Positions 25,794 to 34,283 of a DNA stretch of 64,000 bases are shown here, piece by piece (the first letter of the stretch is position 1; every line of letters starts with the position of its first letter). The notes beneath the pieces were generated by a model. The model did no database searches, was not told where the DNA came from, and worked only from the letters and a program-made list of their open reading frames with translations. The DNA comes from DASQZJ01 sp035638775 (GTDB lineage: Bacteria; Pseudomonadota; Gammaproteobacteria; UBA5335; SLRW01). Both the position numbers and the translations under genes were made by a program. Location of the stretch: the NCBI GenBank assembly GCA_035638775.1, contig DASQZJ010000002.1, positions 124,001 through 188,000 on the forward strand, written 5' to 3'.

Positions 25794-25990
25794 GGTGTCA
25801 CCTCCGCGCGCGCTGTCCGGATTGTGGAGGCCCCCGCGGAATGCGCCCGAGCCCGTCTCGATGTCCTGGAAGTCCCCCGCGCGATGTTCCGCTATGGACA
25901 GGGATAAGGATACACCCGCGGTCCGGGTCCGGCCGCAACCGCCCGTCGCGAGCCGTGGCGCGGTGATCGCCCGTCGGGCGCCGGCGACCG

Positions 25991-26980
25991 CTACTGCGCC
26001 AGGATTCTCGCGAGCCGGTAGTCGTCCACCGTGGCGGCGCGGTTCCCGCTGACGACTTCCGGCAGCGGTACGGTGATCATGGCGCCGCCCTGCAGGCCCA
26101 CCATCACCCCGTTCTCACCGCCCATCAGCGTATCCACGGCCCGGACGCCCATGCGCGTCGCGAGCAGCCGGTCGAAGTGCGTCGGCCGTCCGCCGCGCTG
26201 CACGTGCCCGAGGATGGTCACGCGCGGCTGGTAGCCTTCGTGGCGGGCGGCGATGTACTCGGAGATCGCGTCGGCCTTGTGCTCGGCTCCCTCGGCCACG
26301 GTGACCAGGACATGCGTTTTGCCGCGGGCCCGGCCGCGCTCGACCGCGGCGAGAATCTCCTCCAGCTCGAGGCGCTGCTCGGGCACGTGGATGACCTCGG
26401 CGCCGCCGGTGAGCCCCGACATCAACGCCAGGTAGCCGCAGTCACGCCCCATGGTCTCGACGATCAGCACCCTGCCGTGGCTGCTGGCCGTGTCCCGGAG
26501 GCGGTCGATCGCCTCGAGGATGGTGTTGAGCGCCGTATCCACCCCGATGGCCAGCTCGGTGCCGGCGATGTCGTTGTCGATGCTCGCGGGGATTCCGATG
26601 GTCGCGAAGCCGTGCGAGGAAAGCGCCGCGGCGCCGGCGAGCGAGCCGTCGCCGCCGATAACCGCCAGCGCGTCGATGCCGTGTCGGCGCAGGATTTCCA
26701 CGCCGCGGGCCTGGACCTCGGGCTCGCGGAAGGAAGGCAGGCGCGCCGACTTCAGCAGCGTGCCTCCCTCCTGGAGCTTGCCGCCCACGTCCCGGGCTCC
26801 CAGGGGCACGATCTTGCCGTCCATCAGCCCCTCGTAGCCCCAGCAGACGCCCGAGGTTTCGATGCCGTGGTGCCGTGCGTAGCGCACCACCGCGCGGATG
26901 CAGGAATTCATCCCGGGGGCGTCGCCCCCGCTGGTCATCACTGCCAGGCGCCGGACGGGAGCGAGGGGCTGTGCGGTCAT
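25991..26980 (-). CDS. pfkA: ATP-dependent 6-phosphofructokinase
   Basis: A 329-residue PFK of the PfkA family, phosphorylating fructose 6-phosphate in glycolysis. GGDAPGMN (18–25) and GGDGS (109–113) bind ATP; the glycine before Ser fits an ATP rather than pyrophosphate enzyme. PASIDND (131–137) carries the catalytic aspartate, and TMGRDCGY and the later GHVQRGGRP bind the sugar phosphate. The start at 26978–26980 has a GGAGGT site seven bases before it; an ATG at 27005–27007 is less supported. Two residues of the PASIDND loop differ from the common PGTIDND, so the donor preference is probable rather than certain. Confidence 0.9.
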   Translation of the reverse strand: MTAQPLAPVRRLAVMTSGGDAPGMNSCIRAVVRYARHHGIETSGVCWGYEGLMDGKIVPLGARDVGGKLQEGGTLLKSARLPSFREPEVQARGVEILRRHGIDALAVIGGDGSLAGAAALSSHGFATIGIPASIDNDIAGTELAIGVDTALNTILEAIDRLRDTASSHGRVLIVETMGRDCGYLALMSGLTGGAEVIHVPEQRLELEEILAAVERGRARGKTHVLVTVAEGAEHKADAISEYIAARHEGYQPRVTILGHVQRGGRPTHFDRLLATRMGVRAVDTLMGGENGVMVGLQGGAMITVPLPEVVSGNRAATVDDYRLARILAQ

Positions 26981-27226
26981 GTGCGGACCTCCGGTATGGC
27001 GTGACACGCGACGGCCTGCGCGGTCATGTCGGCAATGATACGACAGGCGGCCCGGTTCGCGATGCCGGTCGATGCTGCACCGGCACGCCGCCGGCCGGCC
27101 TGACCGCGGTCAAGCAACCCCGACGCCCGGCGTGTCGGGATCCGGGTATGCGGGGAGGTTCCGGGCGCCTGCGCCCGGCCGGGGGGGCCTCCCCTGATTC
27201 GTGGAACCAGGCAACCGGAGGCGTGC

Positions 27227-28438
27227 ATGGACAGGATCACGGTGGTCGGCAACGGCTTCGCCGCCCTGAGCGCCGTGGACCGTCTGCGGCGGCGGGAAGC
27301 GGGACTCGAAGTCGTGCTGGTCGCGCCGGAGCCGGTGCTGATGGACTACCCCGGCCGGGTCCGGGTGCCCTGCGGGCTGCGTGCTTCCAAGGAGGTACGC
27401 GTCCCGCTGGACGGCTTTCTGCGCCGCCGCCGCGTCCGTTACCAGCGCGCCCGCCTGACCGGGCTCCGACGCGCGGGCCGGCTGGTACTGACCGACCGGG
27501 GGGAGATCCGCGCCGACGGACTGGTGAGCGCCTGCGGTGCCCGTTTCGTGGAGAATCTTCCGGGGATCGAGCACAGCATTTCCCTTGCCGACGGGGGCGC
27601 GGCGGCCCGCGCCCGGCCGGACCGGATCGATCTGCTCGAGCAGGGCGCTCTCGCGTTCGCCGACAACCCGCTCGATCATCGGGCCTCCCGGGGCGCGCCG
27701 CTGCTGGAGGTGCTGTTCAGCGTCGACACCTTGCTGCGCCGGCAGGGCCGCCGGCATCGCTTCGCCCTGCGCCTGTTCAGCCCCGCACCGACCCCGGCAC
27801 GCCAGCTCGGGCCACGCGCCGCGCGGCTCGTTTCGGACGAGATGCAGCGCCGCGGCATCCGGCGGCACCTGGGGGAAGCGCCACTGCGCTTCGATCCCGG
27901 CCACGTGGTGACCGAGCGGGGGCGCACGGGCGCGGACCTGATCTGCTTCATGCCCGGGCTCGCCGGACCGGAGTGGCTGGCCGCGTCGGGGCTGTCCGCA
28001 TCACCCGCCGGCTTCCTCGAGGCGGACGAATTCCGCCGTGCCCGCACCACCGGGCGCGTCTACGTCGCGGGAAGCTGCGGCGGCTATCCCGGCCCGGCCT
28101 GGCGCTCGCGCGACCTCCGCCAGTCCGAGCTCCAGGCGCGCGCCGCGGCGGACAACCCGCTGTCGGAGCTGCGCACCGGCCGACCGGGTGAACCGTTCCG
28201 GATTCGCACTTCCTTCACCATCGATACGCTCGACGCGGGCATCCTCGTGTACCGCACGCCACGGCGCGACCGGGCGGTGCGCGGCGGGCGCCCCCCTGCA
28301 CTGGCTCAAGCGCCCGCACGAATGGCGTCGCGTGCGCGGTTACCGCGCCGGGACGCGCCCGGCCCGGGCGCGCGGCCCCGCCCGAAGCGCTGCGGCACCC
28401 CGGTGCGCGAGGCTCAGTGCTGCTGCAGGATCTCGTGA
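27227..28438 (+). CDS. SQR-like FAD-dependent oxidoreductase, C-terminus apparently frameshifted
   Basis: A flavoprotein of the sulfide:quinone reductase/flavocytochrome-like group. It opens with the FAD-binding ITVVGNGFAALSAVDRL; later blocks are SACGARFVENLPGIEH, the DTLLRRQGRR segment and VYVAGSCGGYPG near the C-terminal FAD contact. After FTIDTLDAGILVYRTPRR (about residue 345) the frame loses family resemblance. In the +1 frame the expected C-terminal motif LHWLKRPHEWRRVRGYR appears at once, placing a one-base insertion at the six-C run 28291–28296. As written the product has 403 residues and overlaps the convergent DUF442 gene by 25 bases. Its neighbours support a sulfide or persulfide role. 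Confidence 0.72.
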   Translation: MDRITVVGNGFAALSAVDRLRRREAGLEVVLVAPEPVLMDYPGRVRVPCGLRASKEVRVPLDGFLRRRRVRYQRARLTGLRRAGRLVLTDRGEIRADGLVSACGARFVENLPGIEHSISLADGGAAARARPDRIDLLEQGALAFADNPLDHRASRGAPLLEVLFSVDTLLRRQGRRHRFALRLFSPAPTPARQLGPRAARLVSDEMQRRGIRRHLGEAPLRFDPGHVVTERGRTGADLICFMPGLAGPEWLAASGLSASPAGFLEADEFRRARTTGRVYVAGSCGGYPGPAWRSRDLRQSELQARAAADNPLSELRTGRPGEPFRIRTSFTIDTLDAGILVYRTPRRDRAVRGGRPPALAQAPARMASRARLPRRDAPGPGARPRPKRCGTPVREAQCCCRIS

Positions 28439-28860
28439 ACCGTGGGCTCGAGACCGGTCAGGCCCGCCTCGCGACCGCGCTGCAGCGACTCGTCCGGCGT
28501 GCAGCCCTCGTGCAGGCAGGCCCTCAGGGCGAACAGGGCCCCGACGCGGTTGCCGGACCCGCAGTGCACCAGCGCCGGGCAGCGATCCGGATCGGACAGG
28601 ATTTCGTGCAGGCGACGCGCGTTCTCGGCGTTGAGATCCCGTGCGCCCGCCACCGGGATGACGATGTATTCCATGCCCAGCTCGCGCACGACCGCCGCCT
28701 GGTCGAAGTCGGTGAACTCACCCTCCGGGCGCAGGTTGACGATGGTCCGGAAACCCTTTTGCCGGGCTTCCTCGAGGGATTCACGTGTGGGCTGGCCCCC
28801 GGTACAGACACCGTGGCAGGGCACCAACGCATTCGGTACGTCGACCTTGGGTGTGGTCAT
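28414..28860 (-). CDS. DUF442/TIGR01244 beta-lactamase-hydrolase-like phosphatase-fold protein
   Basis: A 148-residue protein of the DUF442 family (dual-specificity-phosphatase fold). The active-site loop is His99-Cys100-GSGN-Arg105 in VHCGSGNRVGAL. The early motif VCTGGQPT and the strand TIVNLRPEGE are typical. In proteins named Blh this domain is fused to a persulfide dioxygenase domain; here the two parts are separate genes on either side of the BigR-type regulator. It may act as a sulfur-transfer or persulfide-handling protein, an inference from that fusion. It lies 54 bases downstream of the regulator on the same strand. Confidence 0.85.
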   Translation of the reverse strand: MTTPKVDVPNALVPCHGVCTGGQPTRESLEEARQKGFRTIVNLRPEGEFTDFDQAAVVRELGMEYIVIPVAGARDLNAENARRLHEILSDPDRCPALVHCGSGNRVGALFALRACLHEGCTPDESLQRGREAGLTGLEPTVHEILQQH

Positions 28861-28914
28861 TCCCGGTCTCCTGGTTCGGGTTGATTGCCTTCCGGCGGAG
28901 CCAGGCGCGGGACT

Positions 28915-29226
28915 TCAGTGCGCGCAGGCCGCCGGCGAACAGTACATGTCGTAGAGCAGCTCGATGACCCGCTCGGCACGGTCGCCGTCGAGGGAGTAGT
29001 AGATCGTCTGGGCCTCGCGGCGGGTCCGGACCAGGCCGTCGCGTCGCAGCACCGCCAGGTGCTGCGACAGTGCCGACTGGCTCAGCGGCACCACCTCGAG
29101 CAGCTGGCCCACGGCCATCTCCCCCCCGGCGAGGTTGCACAGGATCATCAGGCGCTTTTCGTTGGCGAGCGCCTTCATCAGCCGGGCTGCCTCGCCGGCA
29201 TGTCGGGACATCTGCTCGGTGTTCAT
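28915..29226 (-). CDS. bigR: BigR/SqrR-like ArsR-family persulfide-responsive repressor
   Basis: A 103-residue winged-helix ArsR-family regulator. The recognition region is VPLSQSALSQHLAVLRRDGLV (residues about 46–66). Cys30 (MILCNL) and Cys96 (YDMYCSP) are 66 residues apart, the same spacing as the redox pair Cys42/Cys108 of BigR, which forms a disulfide or tetrasulfide bridge and releases DNA when persulfides rise. Cys101 near the tail is an extra. The classical ArsR metal site is absent. It is divergent from the persulfide dioxygenase, with a shared palindrome in between, and precedes the DUF442 gene. It likely represses both units. Confidence 0.88.
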   Translation of the reverse strand: MNTEQMSRHAGEAARLMKALANEKRLMILCNLAGGEMAVGQLLEVVPLSQSALSQHLAVLRRDGLVRTRREAQTIYYSLDGDRAERVIELLYDMYCSPAACAH

Positions 29227-29276
29227 GAGCCTGGCACTGCGCCTTGCGGTCGAGCCGCGTTTCCTGCGTAACTCGC

Positions 29277-29307
29277 ATTATAGCCGCAACGGCATAAGAT
29301 CAGTCAA
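29277..29307 (-). promoter_or_regulatory. Sigma-70-type promoter for bigR
   Basis: On the minus strand TTGACT (29302–29307) and TATAAT (29277–29282) are separated by 19 bases. The -10 box is a perfect consensus in a locally AT-rich stretch of an otherwise 70% GC region. It would start the bigR–DUF442 transcript about 45 bases before the start codon. Confidence 0.65.
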
Positions 29308-29313
29308 CTCTAA

Positions 29314-29329
29314 TTTAGTTTTTACTAAA
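29314..29329. promoter_or_regulatory. Candidate BigR operator (inverted repeat)
   Basis: TTTAGT-TTTT-ACTAAA is a perfect inverted repeat with 6-base arms. It lies just upstream of the bigR -35 box and overlaps the -35 region of the opposite-facing persulfide dioxygenase promoter (TTTTAC near 29320, TATATT about 16 bases on). AT-rich palindromes of this kind are the known type of site for BigR-like repressors, so one site could control both directions. Confidence 0.65.
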
Positions 29330-29379
29330 CGGTTATTCTGTTATATTTCCCGGGAACCAACGCGTTGAGGTAATGAGCC

Positions 29380-30240
29380 ATGCAGGCGGAGATCACGCCC
29401 TTCCGGCACGAGGACACCGGCACGTTCTCCTACCTCGTCCGGGACCCGGCCACGGGCTCGGGCGCAGTCATCGACCCGGTGCTGGACTACGATCCGGCCG
29501 CTGCCCGCACCGGCACCGCGTCGGCAGAAGCCATCGTCGCGGCGGCACGCGAGCAGGGAATCTCGCTGGAGTGGATTCTGGAGACGCATGCACACGCGGA
29601 CCACGTCAGCGGCGCGCCGTATGTGCGCGACGCGCTCGGCGGGCGCATCGGCATCGGTACGGGGATCCGCACGGTGCAGACGCGCTTCCGCGAGATCTTC
29701 AACCTGGGCTCCGGGTTCCCGGCCGACGGCAGCCAGTTCGATCACCTGTTCGAAGACCAGGAGACCTTCCGCATCGGGGACCTCGAAGGCCGGGTGATTC
29801 CGACGCCGGGGCACACTTCCGACAGCGTGACCTACTGGATCGACGGTGCCCTGTTCGTCGGCGACTCCCTGTTCATGCCGGACTCCGGAACCGCCCGCTG
29901 CGATTTCCCCGGAGGCGACGCGCGCGTCCTGTACGCGTCCTCCCGGCGCCTGTTCCGGTTCCCCGACGACACCCCCATGTACATGTGCCACGATTACGCG
30001 CCCGGCGGCCGCGAGCCCCGGTGCCGGACCACCGTCGGCGAGCAGCGTCGCCACAACATCCACGTGCGGGAGGAGGTGCCGGAGGAAGAGTTCGTGCGCA
30101 TGCGTACCGAGCGCGACGCTACCCTCGGCATGCCGCGCCTGATCCTGCCATCGGTGCAGATCAACATCCGCGCCGGCGCCCTGCCGCCCCCCGAGTCCAA
30201 CGGTACGCGCTACCTCAGGATTCCGCTCAACGTCTTCTGA
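29380..30240 (+). CDS. Persulfide dioxygenase (metallo-beta-lactamase fold, Blh/ETHE1-like)
   Basis: A 286-residue non-haem iron enzyme expected to oxidise glutathione persulfide to sulfite and glutathione. The metal motif THAHADH spans residues 69–75, TPGHTSDSV supplies the next histidine, and VGDSLFMPDSGTARCDFPGG is the family block holding the aspartate ligand. The C-terminal part (about 205–286) with CHDYAPGG and LPSVQINIRAG matches the PDO type fused to DUF442 in Blh proteins. A GAGG site lies before the ATG. It is divergent from bigR and should be induced by sulfide or persulfide through the shared operator. Confidence 0.9.
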   Translation: MQAEITPFRHEDTGTFSYLVRDPATGSGAVIDPVLDYDPAAARTGTASAEAIVAAAREQGISLEWILETHAHADHVSGAPYVRDALGGRIGIGTGIRTVQTRFREIFNLGSGFPADGSQFDHLFEDQETFRIGDLEGRVIPTPGHTSDSVTYWIDGALFVGDSLFMPDSGTARCDFPGGDARVLYASSRRLFRFPDDTPMYMCHDYAPGGREPRCRTTVGEQRRHNIHVREEVPEEEFVRMRTERDATLGMPRLILPSVQINIRAGALPPPESNGTRYLRIPLNVF

Positions 30241-30289
30241 GCCGGGCAGGGCCGGCGGCTCGCCGCGAACGCCCCGCATGCCGGAGCGG

Positions 30290-30901
30290 TCAGAACGACT
30301 TGCGCAGCACCAGGCCGATCGCCTGGTCTCCGAACCAGCGATACTCGGCCCCCAGCGAGACGCCGTCGCCGGCGGCCAGGTCCACTCCGGCGAAGCCGCC
30401 GATGTCGGGGGCATCGGTCGGGACCAGCCGCGGCAGCCGCGCGGTCCAGTCCCGGAGCATGCGCTCCATCGGCGTAAGCTCCAGCCGGAAGCCCCCCGCG
30501 TAGAGGCTCACATCACCGAGCCGGCCCCACAGGCCGATGCCCGAGTCGTGCGCGTGATAGGTGACATCGGCGGGCGGCTCTCCCCAGCTTCCTGACAGCG
30601 ACCGTGCCAGCAGGTGCGACCCGAAACTCGCGGGCCCGGCAGACACGGCGACCGCTCCGCTGCCGGAAGCGAGCCCCGGGGCCGGGGACAGCTCCAGGGA
30701 GGGGCGGGGCGCGCTTGCCCGGACCGGCGCTGCCCGGTCCCGCCGCGGCGTCCGGGACGCCTGCCCGCCCCCCGCCGGGGCCGCGGGGGACGCGGTCGCC
30801 GCGATGTCCGCAGCGGCCCGGGTCCGCAGGGCAGGATGGAGACCCCGCGGCAGCAGGGTCAGCAGCAGGACAAGCGCGAAAGCAACAGCCGGCCTCGACA
30901 C
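30290..30901 (-). CDS. Hypothetical exported protein
   Basis: A 203-residue protein I do not recognise. Residues 1–25 form a signal peptide (VAFALVLLLTLLPRG). Residues 30–80 are low-complexity, rich in Ala, Pro, Ser and Arg. The remaining 120 residues are glycine-rich with alternating hydrophobic positions and end in RWFGDQAIGLVLRKSF; a terminal phenylalanine is common in outer-membrane beta-barrels. This suggests an outer-membrane or periplasmic protein, by inference. It ends 49 bases after the convergent dioxygenase gene and is not clearly linked to any operon. Confidence 0.55.
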   Translation of the reverse strand: MSRPAVAFALVLLLTLLPRGLHPALRTRAAADIAATASPAAPAGGGQASRTPRRDRAAPVRASAPRPSLELSPAPGLASGSGAVAVSAGPASFGSHLLARSLSGSWGEPPADVTYHAHDSGIGLWGRLGDVSLYAGGFRLELTPMERMLRDWTARLPRLVPTDAPDIGGFAGVDLAAGDGVSLGAEYRWFGDQAIGLVLRKSF

Positions 30902-31063
30902 CGGTCACCTCGGATCAGGGGATGGACTGCGGGGGTGGGACACCCTCGTCAGGTCGGCGAATTGTATCAGCCGCTGCCGGGTCGGTACCTGCACGAGCCC
31001 GCGCGGGTTACGCCGTCCCGGACGCGGCAGACGGCCTGCCCGACCCACGCGGAAAACGGCCCC

Positions 31064-32047
31064 TCAGCCCCCGAGCGCCAGGATGCCGTACGGAAGCCCG
31101 CCGCCGGCGAGCGCAGCCAGCCGGCGGCGCAGCGCCGGCTGCTCGGCCGGCTGGCACAGCCACGCGGCCGGGACGCCTTCCATCCTCGCCTCCAGCAGCG
31201 CGCGGGCCAGCGCCCGGCCGCCCGACAACCAGTCACGGCACTCGTCCCCCCCGGTGCCCAGCGCCATCACGAGGGGAGCACCGGCAGCGCCGGCAATCCC
31301 CCGCAACACGGGGCGCAGCACCCGGCACGCGAGCACCGCCGGCATGGGCCATCCGGCCAGCCGCATGCGCAGTGCCCCGATTCCGAGCTGCCCGCGCGGG
31401 ATGCCGTCGACCCGTGGATCCCAGGGGCGACGCAGCCAGCCGGCCAGCTCCCGACGCGTCCCGGCGCCGGCCACCAGGTGCCGCACAGACTGCATCAGGA
31501 GCGCCTCGAGCATGGCGGGCTCCGACCCGGGACCGATCTCGCGCAGCCAAGCGCCCTCGGCTCGCGCCAGCTCCTGCAGGTGCTCGCCGAACGCGGCCGA
31601 CGGGGCCCGGCCGGAGCCGCCATGCGCGCGCGGACGGCTCCTTCCGATCGCCTCGAACAGGGCACGCTCGCGGTCGCTGGGCAGCTTGCGGGGTCCCAGG
31701 CGCACGCGCGCCAGCAGCAGCTGCCGCCGTGGCTCGGGGCGCGTGCTGACCTCGAGCAGGTAGCCGAATCTGCGCGCCGCCAGGATCAGGTAGTACAGCG
31801 CTCCGCCGCAGCCGATCACCTGCTGGCGCCGGCAGGGATCGGCGGCGGGCAGGCTGCGCGCCGGATCCAGGCACAGCTCCAGCTCGCCGCCCACCAGGCG
31901 CAGTTGCCAGGGCCGGCTGTTGTACAACGAGGGCGCGAACGTCGCATAGCGCGACACGAAGCGCAGCTTCTCCGCCACCGTGCTGGTAAGCGGAAACTCC
32001 GATTCCCTCGGAACGGCGGGCAGCTGTGCCGCGCCCATGGTGTGCAC
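31064..32047 (-). CDS. Acg-like nitroreductase-family protein
   Basis: A 327-residue protein of the Acg/Rv2032 group within the nitroreductase superfamily. The N-terminal SRYATFAPSLYNSRPWQLRL block (about residues 32–51) matches the flavin-site region of this family, and GCGGALYYLILAARRFGY follows. The central part is poor in conserved catalytic residues. Acg-type proteins can bind FMN in an unusual closed site and act as flavin stores rather than reductases, which is family knowledge only. It is divergent from the DUF255 gene, 146 bases apart. Confidence 0.72.
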   Translation of the reverse strand: MHTMGAAQLPAVPRESEFPLTSTVAEKLRFVSRYATFAPSLYNSRPWQLRLVGGELELCLDPARSLPAADPCRRQQVIGCGGALYYLILAARRFGYLLEVSTRPEPRRQLLLARVRLGPRKLPSDRERALFEAIGRSRPRAHGGSGRAPSAAFGEHLQELARAEGAWLREIGPGSEPAMLEALLMQSVRHLVAGAGTRRELAGWLRRPWDPRVDGIPRGQLGIGALRMRLAGWPMPAVLACRVLRPVLRGIAGAAGAPLVMALGTGGDECRDWLSGGRALARALLEARMEGVPAAWLCQPAEQPALRRRLAALAGGGLPYGILALGG

Positions 32048-32193
32048 CGTCGGTCCTCCGGGCTGCTCTGCCGAATTGCGGTGAGACTACCGGAAGGGCG
32101 CCGCCGCCGGATTGACCCGGGTCACGGCCCGGCCGCTGGGCGAAACCACGGGCCGCACGTTACACTCCCGGCAGCGAGCGAGGGAGGCGCAGC

Positions 32194-34269
32194 ATGAACG
32201 CGAGCGGGCAAAACCGGCTGGCCCGGGAGAGCAGCCCGTACCTGCTCCAGCACGCGGACAATCCGGTGGACTGGTTCCCGTGGTGCGACGAGGCATTCGA
32301 GACCGCCCGGGAGCTGGGCCGGCCGGTGATGCTCTCGATCGGCTATTCCGCCTGCCACTGGTGCCACGTCATGGCGCACGAGTCCTTCGAGGACCCGCAG
32401 ACCGCCGAGGTCCTCAACAGCCACTTCGTCAGCATCAAGGTGGACCGGGAGGAGCGTCCCGACCTCGACCGCATCTACCAGATCGCCCACCAGATCCTGG
32501 CACAGCGGCCCGGCGGCTGGCCGCTGACCATGTTCCTGACGCCGGACGACCGCCTGCCCTTCTTCGGCGGCACCTACTTCCCCCGGGACGCGCGGCACGG
32601 ATTGCCGGCCTTCCGCGACCTGCTGCTGCGGATCGCCCGCTTCTACACCGAGCACGAAGGCGAGCTGCGTGACCAGAACCGCCGCCTGGAGAACGTGCTG
32701 CGCCAGCTGGAGCGTCCGCCCGCACCCGCCGGCGAGGCGCTGGACGGCAGCCCGCTGACGGATGCGCGCAGCCGCATGCAGCACGGCTTCGATCCCCGGC
32801 ACGGCGGCTTCGGCGAGGCGCCCAAGTTCCCCCAGACCCCGGCGCTCGAGGGGCTCTTGCGGCAGTGGTACCGCAGCGTGCAGGTCGGCCAGCCCGATCC
32901 GGCAACGCTGCAGATGGTGGAGCTGACGGTGCGACGGATGGCCGAGGGCGGCGTCTTCGACCACGTCGGGGGCGGGTTCTTCCGCTACTCGGTCGACGAA
33001 CGCTGGAGCATCCCCCACTTCGAGAAGATGCTCTACGACAACGGTCCCCTGCTGGCTTTGAATGCCGAGCTCCACGCCGTCACCGGCGATCCGCTGTTCC
33101 GCGATACCGCTGTGGCCACCGCCGACTGGGCCCTGCGCGAGATGCGCCACGAGGCCGGAGGGTTCTGCTCGAGCCTCGACGCGGACGCCGACGGGCGCGA
33201 AGGCGGCAGCTACGTCTGGACTCCGGACGAGGTCGCAGAATTGCTCCCGCCGCAGGAACATGCGGTGGCGAGCGCACGCTTCGGTCTCGACCGGCGACCG
33301 AACTTCGGCGACCGCTGGCACCTGCGCGTGCAGCGCGACCTGGCGCACACGGCCACGCAGGCGGGAGTGGAGGAGCGTCACGTGCCCGAGCTGCTGCGCT
33401 CCGCGCGGCAGAAGCTGCTGGCCGCGCGCGAGCGCCGCCCCCGGCCGCCGCGCGACGACAAGATCCTGGCCGGATGGAATGGCCAGATGGTGCGCGGGCT
33501 GGCGATCGCGGCACGCCACCTGGAGCGGCCCGACCTGGCCTGCGCCGCCACGGCCACGGTGGACTTCATCGAGCGCGAGATGCTCCGGGACGGGCGCCTG
33601 CTGGCGACCTGGAAGGACGGACGGGCGCGCTTCCCGGCCTATCTCGACGATCATGCCTATCTTGTCGACGGCCTGCTGGAGCTGCTCCAGGTCCGCTGGC
33701 GCCGCAGCGACCTGGAGCTGGCCCTGCGCCTGGCCGAGGCCCTGCTGGCCCGCTTCCGGGACAACGAGCACGGGGGCTTCTACTTCACGGCCGATGATCA
33801 CGAGGAGCTGATCTACCGCCCGCGGCCGTTCACGGACGACTCGCTGCCGGCCGGCAACGGCGTGGCCGCGCGCGTGTTCGGCCGGCTCGGTCACATGGTC
33901 GGCGAGCCGCTCTATCTCGAGGCGCAGGAGCAGACGCTGCGGGCGGCCCGCGAGTCGCTGCGCGAGGTTCCCGAGGCCCACTACGCGCTGCTGATGGCCC
34001 TGGACGAGTACCTGAATCCGCCCACCACGATCATCCTGCGCGGGGAGCCCGCGGAGCTGGAGCGGTGGCATGCCCGGGCGGTGCGCGGCTTCCATCCGGA
34101 CCGCCTGGCGCTGTCGATACCGTCGGACGAGGCCGGACTGCCGGGACTGCTGGCGGAACGTCCGGCGCGCGGCAGGATCACCGCCTGGATCTGCGAAGGC
34201 ATGACTTGCCAGGCGCCGATCGTCGATGACCCGGAAGCCCTGCAGCGGAGCCTGGGGACCGGCAGCTGA
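32194..34269 (+). CDS. DUF255 thioredoxin-domain protein (YyaL/SPATA20-like)
   Basis: A 691-residue cytoplasmic protein. The N-terminal thioredoxin-like domain (residues about 1–165) carries the family motif ESSPYLLQHADNPVDW and the redox-like pair Cys54/Cys57 in SACHWCHVM. The rest is an (alpha/alpha)6 toroid like the N-acylglucosamine epimerases and glycoside hydrolases, with GGVFDHVGGGFFRYSVDERW and FEKMLYDNGPLL as conserved blocks and LAGWNGQMVRGL further on. The molecular function is not known for any bacterial member with certainty. The GAGGCGC site before the ATG is moderate. A small minus-strand gene follows, so it is monocistronic. Confidence 0.9.
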   Translation: MNASGQNRLARESSPYLLQHADNPVDWFPWCDEAFETARELGRPVMLSIGYSACHWCHVMAHESFEDPQTAEVLNSHFVSIKVDREERPDLDRIYQIAHQILAQRPGGWPLTMFLTPDDRLPFFGGTYFPRDARHGLPAFRDLLLRIARFYTEHEGELRDQNRRLENVLRQLERPPAPAGEALDGSPLTDARSRMQHGFDPRHGGFGEAPKFPQTPALEGLLRQWYRSVQVGQPDPATLQMVELTVRRMAEGGVFDHVGGGFFRYSVDERWSIPHFEKMLYDNGPLLALNAELHAVTGDPLFRDTAVATADWALREMRHEAGGFCSSLDADADGREGGSYVWTPDEVAELLPPQEHAVASARFGLDRRPNFGDRWHLRVQRDLAHTATQAGVEERHVPELLRSARQKLLAARERRPRPPRDDKILAGWNGQMVRGLAIAARHLERPDLACAATATVDFIEREMLRDGRLLATWKDGRARFPAYLDDHAYLVDGLLELLQVRWRRSDLELALRLAEALLARFRDNEHGGFYFTADDHEELIYRPRPFTDDSLPAGNGVAARVFGRLGHMVGEPLYLEAQEQTLRAARESLREVPEAHYALLMALDEYLNPPTTIILRGEPAELERWHARAVRGFHPDRLALSIPSDEAGLPGLLAERPARGRITAWICEGMTCQAPIVDDPEALQRSLGTGS

Positions 34270-34283
34270 GAGGCCGGTTGCGG

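Noticed and set aside
22311..25907. A 1198-codon open frame on the plus strand opposite the indolepyruvate oxidoreductase.
   Set aside because: It mirrors the real gene codon by codon (high-GC antisense frame), has no family features and no ribosome site.
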